Of a stretch of 64,000 nt of DNA, positions 48,569-56,450 are shown in pieces (the first letter of the stretch is position 1; every line of letters begins with the position of its first letter). Made by a program: the position numbers and the translations under genes. The DNA comes from Bacteroides sp. 51 (GTDB taxonomy: Bacteria; Bacteroidota; Bacteroidia; Bacteroidales; Bacteroidaceae): the NCBI RefSeq assembly GCF_010500965.1, contig NZ_QVMI01000012.1:7977-71976 (forward strand), written 5' to 3'. The notes below the pieces were generated by a model. It was given only the letters and a program-made list of their open reading frames with translations. It was not told the origin of the DNA and made no database searches.

Positions 48569-49103
48569 ATGAGTGCAGATATAATAAAGGAATCTGAATT
48601 TAGACAATGGTTGATTGATTTGAAGGGAAGAATTCGACAAAGTCAATTAAGAGCAGCCGTTAAGGTTAATTCCGAATTACTACAATTATATTGGGATTTA
48701 GGACAGGACATAGTTGTTCGCCAAATAGATGCAGTATGGGGAAGTGGATTTTATTCTCGTTTAAGTAAAGAATTAAAGAGAGAATTCCCTGATACGCAAG
48801 GGTTCTCAGTTACTAGTCTAATCTAAATTACTGTAAACGATTTTATCAATTTTATGCAAATAGTAAGCAGTATAGCCAACAAATATCTGAAGAATCCCAC
48901 CCTCAAGCTGGGGGTGAAATTCAAACAACTCATAATATGGGTGATATAATTTACCCCCAAGTTGAGGGTGAATTTCAAGACAACCCATTATTCTCAATTC
49001 CCTGGTGACATCAGAAGTATCTTATTGATAAATGCAAGTCTGTACATGAGGCACTATTCTATGTACAAAAAAACGATCAAAAATGGTTGGAGTAGAGCTA
49101 TGC
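48569..49103 (+). pseudogene. DUF1016 (YhcG-type PDDEXK nuclease) pseudogene
   Basis: The first 85 residues (FRQWLIDLKGRIRQSQLRAAVKVN, LYWDLGQDIV, WGSGFYSRLSKELKREFPD, GFSVTSL) are the N-terminal domain of DUF1016 proteins. Three lesions follow: a 5-nt insertion near 48817 shifts the frame, after which NLNYCKRFYQFYANSKQYSQ resumes; a GGA-to-TGA-type stop at 49006-49008 in IPW-stop-HQ; and an extra A in a run at 49067-49073. The frame then reads NGWSRAMLN and ends where repeat copy B begins at 49104, so the PDDEXK half is lost. A 36-bp imperfect direct repeat lies at 48899 and 48953 within the linker. Confidence 0.82.
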
Positions 49104-49440
49104 TAAATTAATGATTTATCTTTTTTCTGTAGTCCAAGCCCAGTGAAGAGTGCGAGCCCTTTATATATAAAGGCTTGCACTCTGCACTGGTAATTCAAGT
49201 AAACTGTCTATGACTACATGGGATTATATTTCTATAACCTTGTCGCGTTGGAGAGACAGGTGTTCATCATTGAACACATAGGCCAACTGATTTGAAATAC
49301 AATGAGTATTACCAATCAGTTTTTCAATATTGCAATGTGAGTGCCCATATGTCCAATACTGAATATTACTATTTGCGATGTGATCAGATAATTCTACCGT
49401 AAAAGCACCAATGGCGTGACTGTCTTCAAATTTCGGACAT
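49104..49440. repeat. Dispersed repeat, copy B
   Basis: Matches 47859-48190 of copy A, including the 51-bp near-palindrome (49140-49190) and the phosphoesterase remnant. It interrupts the DUF1016 gene on its left and ends 97 bp from the caspase-like gene on its right. The sequence 49441-49536 is AT-rich with nothing recognised. Confidence 0.85.
49224..49439 (-). pseudogene. Metallophosphoesterase C-terminal remnant with GHSH motif
   Basis: 71 open codons on the minus strand end in a stop at 49224: FTVELSDHIANSNIQYW, then TYGHSHCNIEKLIGNTHC and SNQLAYVFNDEH...DKVIEI. The GHSH metal-binding motif and the NQLxYV ending are typical of calcineurin-like phosphoesterases. No start codon or N-terminal half precedes it. 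Copy A carries the same fragment with a 2-nt deletion. Confidence 0.7.
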
Positions 49441-49536
49441 TAATATAAAGCAATTTAATACTTCTTGATGGTTTTCATTAGCCGAATTTAAATTAATTTC
49501 GTTTGATAACGAAGTCAACTTAATTTTGTCAATGCT

Positions 49537-50166
49537 TTAATAATATAAAAGATCAAAATATGTAAGTGTCTTATCTCCTTTCACTATTATGGCATCCCTA
49601 TTCTCTAATAAAGTACTCGCAGCAAACATATTGCTGGCGTACAGCTTGTCTATTGTTTCATTTATGTCTTCTATCATGAGTCGATGAGAACTTTCCACAT
49701 TAATTCCCGTAAGAAAATGAGACAACCCGGATAATGCACATTTCTTAAACTCATCTAAACATGCATAACAAACCCAAGCTTTATCGGAATACCCCCAAAA
49801 AACTAATGCGTTGTTTTGTAATAATACATCGGCTAAATCAGTTCCGTTATAGCATGAAAAATTATATATAAAAGCATTACTGAAAAGATAATGATTTGTA
49901 GTTAACGTAACTATATTCTCTGTACCACTCAAAACCATAGCTTCTTTAGAACCATGCATAAAGCCAAGAAATATAAATCTTTCCTGATTGTATTTTACCA
50001 TGTGAGTACTTAGGTTTGCTACAGTTACATCATCGGAGTTTAATTTAATTACGTTCAATTCTGCTATAGCCTTATCTGGAATAAATTCTACATCATCCGC
50101 GCATAAACAGAAAAAATTACCTAATGTTTCATCATCATGATCATAAATTATAACTGTGTTTATCAT
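49537..50166 (-). CDS. Small caspase-like (CHAT/C25-like) putative protease
   Basis: 209 residues, last gene of the four-gene cassette; its ATG overlaps the response-regulator stop by 4 nt (ATGA). It has no signal peptide or membrane segment. The layout is that of a caspase-type fold: a hydrophobic strand then a His-Gly dyad (FIFLGFMHGSKE, His71), 34 residues later a hydrophobic strand ending in Cys (FIYNFSCYNGTDLAD, Cys105), then LVFWGYSDKAW as seen after the catalytic Cys in CHAT/C25 relatives. Pfam-level identity was not established, so the family call is inference from motif spacing. Predicted role: effector switched on by the receiver protein encoded just upstream. Low GC compared with PUL genes suggests transfer. 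Confidence 0.55.
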   Translation of the reverse strand: MINTVIIYDHDDETLGNFFCLCADDVEFIPDKAIAELNVIKLNSDDVTVANLSTHMVKYNQERFIFLGFMHGSKEAMVLSGTENIVTLTTNHYLFSNAFIYNFSCYNGTDLADVLLQNNALVFWGYSDKAWVCYACLDEFKKCALSGLSHFLTGINVESSHRLMIEDINETIDKLYASNMFAASTLLENRDAIIVKGDKTLTYFDLLYY

Positions 50167-50771
50167 TGTAATTTCTCTTTATTACGCATTAATAGATCTA
50201 TAGTTAGTTTATTTATACTTTTTTCGATTCCCAGGCCAAACTCAGTTTGTAGTCTGATTTCTTTTAAAACATCATTTAAGGTATAATCTTTGCCATCGGT
50301 GGAAGTCAGAAATCGCTGTTCTTTAGCTTCTTCAGGGTGCCCTTTTATCCATTCTTCGATAACGTTACTAATATTGCTTTGCATATAATCGTAGGCTTTC
50401 TTGATAATATCCAAAAGTTCTTCGGTTGAAGCACTTTTTTTGATGAAAGCAAATGCCCTATTTTCAATCAAATCGGCAAAAACTTCTTTATCTTCATCTT
50501 TTCCGCTCCAGATTATTACGGGAATAAGGGATGTCATTTCTCTGATTCTTCTAAGCACTTCATGACCGTCAGGCATATTATAAGCAAATCCCAAGTCTAA
50601 CACAACAATCATTTCCTGATCTATTTGTTTTTCTATATAATCAAGCCCGTCTTGGGAATTGTTAAAAAAAATAACATCTTCGTAGATTTCTTTAAGTTCC
50701 TCTACAAAAGGATCGTCTTCAAATTTTCTGTCATCATCTATGATAATAATGTTCACATCTAATTTGGCCAT
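50163..50771 (-). CDS. Response regulator with non-HTH C-terminal domain
   Basis: 202 residues from ATG 50771, two bases after the kinase stop; a TTG at 50777 would give a 4-nt overlap and 204 residues. The receiver domain (about 4-120) has the acidic pair in IIIIDDDRKF, phospho-acceptor Asp59 in VVLDLGF, Ser in IIWSGKD and Lys in FIKKSAS. The insertion FAYNMPDGHEVL after the Asp is normal for receivers. The remaining 80 residues are helical, with no DNA-binding motif I recognise, so output is probably by protein contact, plausibly with the caspase-like protein. Its partner kinase is the upstream gene. Confidence 0.85.
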   Translation of the reverse strand: MAKLDVNIIIIDDDRKFEDDPFVEELKEIYEDVIFFNNSQDGLDYIEKQIDQEMIVVLDLGFAYNMPDGHEVLRRIREMTSLIPVIIWSGKDEDKEVFADLIENRAFAFIKKSASTEELLDIIKKAYDYMQSNISNVIEEWIKGHPEEAKEQRFLTSTDGKDYTLNDVLKEIRLQTEFGLGIEKSINKLTIDLLMRNKEKLQ

Positions 50772-50773
50772 AA

Positions 50774-52897
50774 TCAATCTTTTTTAAATGGAAATAAAAT
50801 TTTAAATGTTGTACCCGAAGGTTTAAGTTCATTTTCAATCAATTCAATAGAACCATGTATAGCTTCTAAGCGTGATTTTACGATGAATAAACCCAGACCT
50901 GCGCCCCCTTCTTCGGAGGTGGTTGTATAAAAGACATCAAAAATACGATGGCGGTCGCTATCTGCTATTCCGCAACCGTTGTCAGAAAAATAGATTATCA
51001 AATTGTCTTTTTCGACAACACAACTGCATTTTATAATTCGTTCTTTTATGTCTTTAAAAGCTTTTAATGAATTACTAATCAAATTATCAAACATATCTTC
51101 AAAAGCTTTTTGATTATAACGGATTGTGAGTTCTTTGTTTATTTCAAACATTACCTTTACTCCGTGTTTATCAAATTCTGTTTGGTAGATATTATTGAAG
51201 ATATTTTCTAATGTATCTTTCACATTTATGTTTTCAAAGTCCTGATCATCTTTCGCATATTTTAGCATAAAATCAACAGCCCTATCAAGGTTTTTCATTT
51301 CACTGAACACATATCTGCTGTATTTTTCACAGCTGTCATTCTTTGTACCAGTAGGCAACCATTTTGTTATAAACTCAACCTGTCGTTTGATTCTTCCAAC
51401 TGCTGTTCGTGTTATATGTGACAGCATGGAGGCATAGGTTTGCAAGGAGACAAGGCTAAATAAAAGGTCTTCTTGCCGCTTTTTCTCTTCTTCAAGTTTT
51501 CTATAATCGCTGAAACTTTTATTTACTGTGGCTTGAATCTTTAAAATATCTTTTGATACTTCATCTAATCTTATCTTAATAGGGTCATCAAGAGCGGTGA
51601 CTTGCTCTAATTGCTTTATTTTTTCTCTGACTGTTTTTAGTTCTAAATTAGCATTGCCAAACTCTGTTTTGGATTCAATTCGCTCAATAGTTTTCTTCTT
51701 CTTCAGAGCTTCTTCTATTTTTTTTATTTGCTCTATGACTAACGATTTTAGTTCACGCCATGCATCATTATCTACAAAATCCTGTCGATTGGTAGCATCT
51801 ATTATCATCGGATTTCTGTTTTCTGAAATATCTATCCAGCCTAATAGATCTCTTGTACCTACCTTGTCGAAGAAACCAGACCAGCGTCTTTTATCTATTC
51901 CGAATAAATCTTTTTGTTCGTCACGGTTAGCATTGTATTCAGCAAACGGAGTCGCAATTAAGCCGTCTCTGTAAACTTTAATGCCATCAACTCTTTCGTC
52001 TGTGGATTTATTAAATTTAGCTTTTGCTTTCTGGTCATAATAATATAAGGTTATATTTACGAGCCCGCACGCACGCTTAGGTACTAAAATCTTTTTCAGT
52101 TCTCCATTTTCTACAGCCAAGATTTCTTGTTTATCTTGCTTTGCATTGAAACCCAATTCAATGGTTAAAGTTGCATGCTCAATAGCAAGGCTTTCAATTC
52201 TTGTTTCCTTATACTTCTCGTATGGTGCTTTTATATAGACATTAAAAGGGTATTTTTGAATAAATTTAGGACGGATTATTTTAGCCAATTCCTTATAAGC
52301 TCTGCTAATATCATTTTCCGACCATACATCTGCTATATGCGTGATTTCAAGTGTTGTGCCATGAGAATTATCGGGTACATCTTCAAACCATACATTATTT
52401 TCAATGTCAGTAAAAAGTTTCTGTTCTCCATCAAAATTAAGTTGGAGTTGTCGATTTTCCTCTTTAAAATAAAAGGTCCAGTCAGTTTCTAATATAGTTG
52501 CTTTTGAAGAATTCTCTTTTTTAGTTCTAAGAAGAAGTTTTGCGCCTAACTTATCTACAGCAAATCTTCCTACTCCTTTTTTACCTGCAACTTTTCGATG
52601 ATACGGGGCGGGTGATTCTGTATTTTTGCGTTTGCTGCTTGTACCAATAACCATCCATTTATCCCGAATATCTTCATAAGCCATCCCGATGCCATCATCC
52701 CGAATAATTATCTTACTTTTTTCAGTGAGAGGATTTACATCAATAAATTCGATGGTTACATTTTCGGCATTTGCATCATAACTATTCTTTACAAGTTCAA
52801 ACAAAGCTGTAATTCTGTCTGTAATTAATTCGCGGCCGAGCAATCTATATGCACTGACATCGAATTTAAATTTTAAGCTTGAAACATTAGTCTTCAT
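50774..52897 (-). CDS. Double-GHKL ATPase/histidine kinase-like sensor
   Basis: 707 residues, cytosolic (no signal or transmembrane segment). The N-terminal Hsp90/MutL-type ATPase (HATPase_c_3-like, about 10-240) has ALFELVKNSYDA (31-42), RDDGIGM (66-72) and GKKGVGRFA near 105. A middle domain (about 240-400) resembles the transducer part of GHKL proteins and a coiled coil (about 400-460, KKKKTIERIESK..., EEEKKRQED) leads to a kinase-like C-terminus. There His494 in LSHITRTAVGRI sits in the H-box place, followed by NLISNSLKAF, DNGCGIAD and GGAGLGLFIV of a second ATP site. Fused MutL-like and kinase ATPases suggest a sensor that reads an intracellular cue, perhaps DNA. It overlaps the methyltransferase gene by 11 nt. 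Confidence 0.85.
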   Translation of the reverse strand: MKTNVSSLKFKFDVSAYRLLGRELITDRITALFELVKNSYDANAENVTIEFIDVNPLTEKSKIIIRDDGIGMAYEDIRDKWMVIGTSSKRKNTESPAPYHRKVAGKKGVGRFAVDKLGAKLLLRTKKENSSKATILETDWTFYFKEENRQLQLNFDGEQKLFTDIENNVWFEDVPDNSHGTTLEITHIADVWSENDISRAYKELAKIIRPKFIQKYPFNVYIKAPYEKYKETRIESLAIEHATLTIELGFNAKQDKQEILAVENGELKKILVPKRACGLVNITLYYYDQKAKAKFNKSTDERVDGIKVYRDGLIATPFAEYNANRDEQKDLFGIDKRRWSGFFDKVGTRDLLGWIDISENRNPMIIDATNRQDFVDNDAWRELKSLVIEQIKKIEEALKKKKTIERIESKTEFGNANLELKTVREKIKQLEQVTALDDPIKIRLDEVSKDILKIQATVNKSFSDYRKLEEEKKRQEDLLFSLVSLQTYASMLSHITRTAVGRIKRQVEFITKWLPTGTKNDSCEKYSRYVFSEMKNLDRAVDFMLKYAKDDQDFENINVKDTLENIFNNIYQTEFDKHGVKVMFEINKELTIRYNQKAFEDMFDNLISNSLKAFKDIKERIIKCSCVVEKDNLIIYFSDNGCGIADSDRHRIFDVFYTTTSEEGGAGLGLFIVKSRLEAIHGSIELIENELKPSGTTFKILFPFKKD

Positions 52898-53939
52898 AAC
52901 TCAATATTTGTTTGAATATGGCTTCTGCCAATAATGGTGGAACGGCATTACCTATTTGTTGCTGAATATGCATTAAAGTTCCTTCAAATCTAAATGTATC
53001 AGGGAAACTTTGCAATCGCGCAGCTTCTCTTACAGAAAGCCCTCTATCGGAACTTGGATGAATCAACATATTCTTTCTATAATTAGATATTACTACAGAT
53101 GGTTTATTTGCTTCTAATCTTTTATAAATTCCGCTATGACAATTATTCTTATTTTTGTAATTGGCCATTAGATGTTCGGGGATGGCTTTCCAATTTTCCC
53201 CTTGCTTTATGTATTTATATCTTTCTATAACATAATCGGCATTTCGAGACACATAGTTTTGCGAGGAATTAGTAGAATTCTTTCTCATTAATTCAGCATA
53301 TTCACTCAAATCGCTATGCATTTTATATGGTAAACATTCATACATATCACCATTTTTAAGATTTGGTAAATCTGCAATAGCTTCTTCAACTGTTACGGAT
53401 TCTGTTTTTTTAGGGGGGAATTCAAACTCTATATTTATGCGATTACCAACCATGAAAAAACGATTTCTATGTTGAGGAACTCCATAATCCGATGCATATA
53501 AAACATCCTCTTTTGTTTGATAACCTAAATCATCAAAACTTTTTTTAATCTCAAGTACAGTCTTCCCTTTGTTGAAATTTGTAATTCCTTCTACATTTTC
53601 AAAAACAAACCAAAGGGGATTTACTTCACGCACTATACGCAGAAATTGTTTAAATAAAGAATTATTGGGATTTTCTGTATTTCTTGTTTTTGTATTTGAC
53701 AATGAAAACCCTTGGCATGGTGGTCCCCCCAGAACAACAAATACATCTTCTTTGTATTTTTTTTCTAATTGTATCTTGCAAATATCTTCAATAATAAATG
53801 TTGAATTTGGATGGTTTCGTGCAAACGTTTTAGCGGCATTAGTATCACTATCTATTGCTAAAACGATATCAATTCCTGCATTCATCGCTCCAAGACTCAT
53901 ACCGCCTGCTCCAGAAAAGATATCAATTCCTTTCTTCAT
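52887..53939 (-). CDS. C5 cytosine DNA methyltransferase
   Basis: 350 residues, first gene of the cassette. Motifs: I DIFSGAGGMSLG (6-17), IV GGPPCQGFS with catalytic Cys75, VI FENVEG, VIII QHRNRFFMVG, IX/X in RLQSFPDTFRF and QIGNAVPPLLAEAI. It transfers a methyl group from SAM to cytosine C5 at an unknown target. Orphan and restriction-modification enzymes share this core. No restriction endonuclease is encoded next to it; instead a kinase, receiver and caspase-like protein follow. A good TTG-N19-TAACTTTG promoter precedes it. Confidence 0.95.
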   Translation of the reverse strand: MKKGIDIFSGAGGMSLGAMNAGIDIVLAIDSDTNAAKTFARNHPNSTFIIEDICKIQLEKKYKEDVFVVLGGPPCQGFSLSNTKTRNTENPNNSLFKQFLRIVREVNPLWFVFENVEGITNFNKGKTVLEIKKSFDDLGYQTKEDVLYASDYGVPQHRNRFFMVGNRINIEFEFPPKKTESVTVEEAIADLPNLKNGDMYECLPYKMHSDLSEYAELMRKNSTNSSQNYVSRNADYVIERYKYIKQGENWKAIPEHLMANYKNKNNCHSGIYKRLEANKPSVVISNYRKNMLIHPSSDRGLSVREAARLQSFPDTFRFEGTLMHIQQQIGNAVPPLLAEAIFKQILSYED

Positions 53940-53981
53940 ATTTTCTTTTTAGTATTATTCTATGTTTTATAATAATCATCA

Positions 53982-54011
53982 CAAAGTTATAAGAAAGTTT
54001 GCCATTCGCAA
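53982..54011 (-). promoter_or_regulatory. Promoter of the methyltransferase cassette
   Basis: On the minus strand TTG (54011-54009), 19 nt, then TAACTTTG (53989-53982) fit the Bacteroidetes -33/-7 consensus TTG-N19-TAnnTTTG at optimal spacing. The predicted leader to the methyltransferase ATG is about 40 nt. This is the clearest promoter match in the window. Confidence 0.7.
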
Positions 54012-54505
54012 GTGTCTTTCAGGTTTAAAGATGAAACTTTTATGGTATTCTTATTTTGTACCCATATTTGTTTTGCGAACTTTCAAATCTCAACATCTCT
54101 ATTATGAAACAATGTCTTCTCTTGTGATTTTTTCATATTTCTAGGACTATCTGTCGTATTAATTATATCAATAAGTTAAGTGGCATTATGACTCTAAACG
54201 AAAAGTAGTCGAGGGAACTGGCAACCCTTTGCGTGTTAATGCAGAATCCCTCAAAATGGTTGTTTCTGTCAATCATTCCAAAGATATTGAATCTTTTAGC
54301 ACGTTCGGAAGGAATGCTCCGAAATAAGAGTCGATTAAGATCAGAAGTTAAATTTGATGACCTCACATAAGAACTGGAAAAGTGTGTGTGAATGCTCCAA
54401 ATTATGTAGTTGCGCTGAGTAGTAATTAGCTGAATTTGGATATAATTCGCTAATAATCAAGCATGTAGCGTAATAGGAAAAGGACTTAAGAAGTCATTTT
54501 TACTG
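54012..54505. other. Gene-poor stretch upstream of the cassette
   Basis: AT-rich, no recognised gene. A 50-codon open frame without start at 54175-54327 on the + strand (with KRKVVEGTGNPLRVNAESLK) looks protein-like and may be a decayed remnant, but I do not recognise it. An overlapping minus-strand frame looks like its shadow. Confidence 0.3.
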
Positions 54506-54910
54506 GTGATCCAGCTGGAATACGAACCGTGCGTATAATCGGCTTATTTCTAATACATTACAAATTGTCAATAAACTTTGGACATCAAATGGCTATAAAG
54601 CACACTTTTGTTATAGATGTCTCTCAGAATAGGGAATGTTAATCCTCATCTTTTCTTATTAGGTTCAAAGTTACTACTTTTTGAACAAAGTACCAAACAT
54701 TCTCTAAATAAGTGATTTATCTATATTTTGCTGTCCATGGCCAGTGCAGAGTGCGAGCCCTTTATATATAAAGGCTTGCACTCTGCACTGGTGATCCATT
54801 AAATTGTTTTATGAGAGTTTTTTATTTTGGTTACAAGAAGAATGAGAAGTATTCCTTTTCCTGCTATGATAATTTCATTCATGCGTTTTCAGCCTTTGTC
54901 TTCTGTTTTT
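54506..54910. repeat. Dispersed repeat, copy C
   Basis: Shares the left segment of copy A (from GTGATCC; TGCGTATAATCGGCTTATTT), the 51-bp near-palindrome (54741-54791) and the right segment encoding IIIAGK on the minus strand, but lacks the phosphoesterase fragment, as if deleted between palindrome and right end. With copies A and B it brackets the methyltransferase cassette. Confidence 0.85.
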
Positions 54911-54990
54911 AATCATGGTAAAATACGTAAACACCCTAAAAACAAATCAAATGGCTTTTCTTAAAAAAAACAGGATTTTGTTTACTGGTT

Positions 54991-55401
54991 CTATCTGTTG
55001 ACGTACTTCACCAAATCGTTTACACTCTTCTTTGATACATTGAAATAGCAGTTTGGAGAAGAACCGGCTAAACGTTTGATGCGGAATCCGGCATCATACA
55101 TAGCAAGGATCAGCGTGCCATTGCTCACATAATTAATTTTTCCGTCCGTTTCTTTTCTAAGAGCATTCTCTACCAAGTGCTTTAAGCCATATGAAGTTGA
55201 GTTTTGATTTATCGACTTGATGGGAGTCAAATAACAGGCTATAATATCGCGAGCAGACTTCAACTCCAGTTCATCAAAGTCTTTAACGCGTAGAGGTTGC
55301 AACCCATTGAAACCACCAATGGTAAGTCCAAAGAGTTCCTCTTCACCTTCATAAATGGAGAAATCGTAATTTAAATTTGCATAGAATTCGACTGTTGCCA
55401 T
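54991..55401 (-). CDS. Hypothetical protein
   Basis: 136 residues, no signal peptide or membrane segment. It has a beta-rich N-terminus (MATVEFYANLNYDFSIYEGEE) and a helical C-terminus with YGLKHLVENAL, then YVSNGTLILAMYDAGFR and CYFNVSKKSVNDLVKYV. The YGLKHL...YVSNG pattern reminds me of small proteins on mobile elements of Bacteroidales, but I cannot name a family. It lies 71 bp downstream of the AbiEii gene on the same strand and could be a third gene of that transcript. Confidence 0.6.
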   Translation of the reverse strand: MATVEFYANLNYDFSIYEGEEELFGLTIGGFNGLQPLRVKDFDELELKSARDIIACYLTPIKSINQNSTSYGLKHLVENALRKETDGKINYVSNGTLILAMYDAGFRIKRLAGSSPNCYFNVSKKSVNDLVKYVNR

Positions 55402-55472
55402 AAGAACTGATTTTTTCGTTAATTTGTATATTGTTTTTAATACATATCATCCCATTTAATATCAATAGATTC

Positions 55473-56450
55473 TCATGATTTCACTTCTTTAATTTGCTGT
55501 TGAGTTCTCAATGCCACTGGATGAGAAAGTAATCTGGTAGCAATTTCCTTATCAAAAAGTAAGTGTGGAGCATAATTCCCTTTAAAGAACTCTTCCATAT
55601 ATTGCTTCTCTACCTCTTGTAGCTGCATAAGAGAAGATAAATAATCAATTACAGTATGGTTAATTTCATCTTTGGGATACTTGCCTGCATTGATGTGCAA
55701 CATAGGGAGTAACTGTGTTTTAATATCTTGAAAAGGCATATCCAAAATGTGACTAATATCCTGCTCCAGTGTCTTAGGATTCTCCGTATTACCCAATGTA
55801 CTGTAAAACACAATACTTCTTCTTAGAAGATCACGCTCTTCCGAAGTAGATAGTATTCCGGATTTAGCAAGACTATATATATCGTAAATATCTCTTGGTT
55901 TACACCTCTCATAGAATGCCTTTATTTTACCTGCAAACAACTCAATAATAGCTACGTGAGCCACTGAAAGAGAAGAGTCTTTCATCGAAAAAGGATATGC
56001 TATATTGGTTTCTACAGCATCAAAAATGTGGCAACGGTTGTGATAGTTAATATCGAGCTTTATTTTATCACAACTACCAGTTGTAGTTGTGTAAAGCAAT
56101 GATAGAGAATCCAAAGCAAAAGAATTTCGACTAGTCTTAGTGTAGTCATTCTCCAAACAATAAGAGTCCAAAGCACGATTTATGCTCTCTCGTTGCTCAA
56201 TCATTTCATCTATTGAAAGATTTATCGCAAAATTCAGATCCAAATCAACAGACAAACGAGGTAATTCATCGAATGCAACTAAATTGATTGCAGTACCTCC
56301 TTTTAGCAATAGCTTACCTTTGAAATCGGAGAGTGTATTCAGATCATTCAAGATAAACGATAGACGTAAGATTTTCTCCACATTATTAATCGTGTAGTTG
56401 TTTTCACAAGCCACTTTTTCGATATCTGCTTTAGTATATTCAAATTTCAT
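55473..56450 (-). CDS. AbiEii nucleotidyltransferase toxin
   Basis: 325 residues of the AbiEii/AbiGii toxin family (DNA polymerase beta-like nucleotidyltransferase). The catalytic core is LLKGGTAINL (48-57) then RLSVDLDLNF, with Asp69 and Asp71 as metal ligands, a KLDINY strand with the third Asp near 129, and KIKAFYERCKPRDIYDIY (about 174-191), the family's Lys/Arg-rich C-terminal motif. The toxin modifies RNA acceptor ends or other targets in characterised relatives, halting growth and causing phage abortive infection. Overlaps the AbiEi antitoxin by 11 nt. Confidence 0.92.
   Translation of the reverse strand: MKFEYTKADIEKVACENNYTINNVEKILRLSFILNDLNTLSDFKGKLLLKGGTAINLVAFDELPRLSVDLDLNFAINLSIDEMIEQRESINRALDSYCLENDYTKTSRNSFALDSLSLLYTTTTGSCDKIKLDINYHNRCHIFDAVETNIAYPFSMKDSSLSVAHVAIIELFAGKIKAFYERCKPRDIYDIYSLAKSGILSTSEERDLLRRSIVFYSTLGNTENPKTLEQDISHILDMPFQDIKTQLLPMLHINAGKYPKDEINHTVIDYLSSLMQLQEVEKQYMEEFFKGNYAPHLLFDKEIATRLLSHPVALRTQQQIKEVKS

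Noticed and set aside
48895-48990. CRISPR-like pair of 36-bp repeats
   Set aside because: Only two imperfect copies with an 18-bp gap, lying in frame in the DUF1016 linker, and no cas genes nearby.
54163-54366. 67-codon minus-strand frame upstream of the cassette
   Set aside because: It overlaps a more protein-like + strand open stretch and has no family match or promoter.
54506-54560. tRNA-like end (GATCCAGCTGGAATACGAACC resembles a T-arm)
   Set aside because: No acceptor, D-arm or anticodon arm could be folded on either strand, so it is not called a tRNA or tRNA fragment.
47661-54910. Complete transposon or integrative element
   Set aside because: No transposase, integrase, relaxase or target-site duplication was found; only repeat copies are visible.
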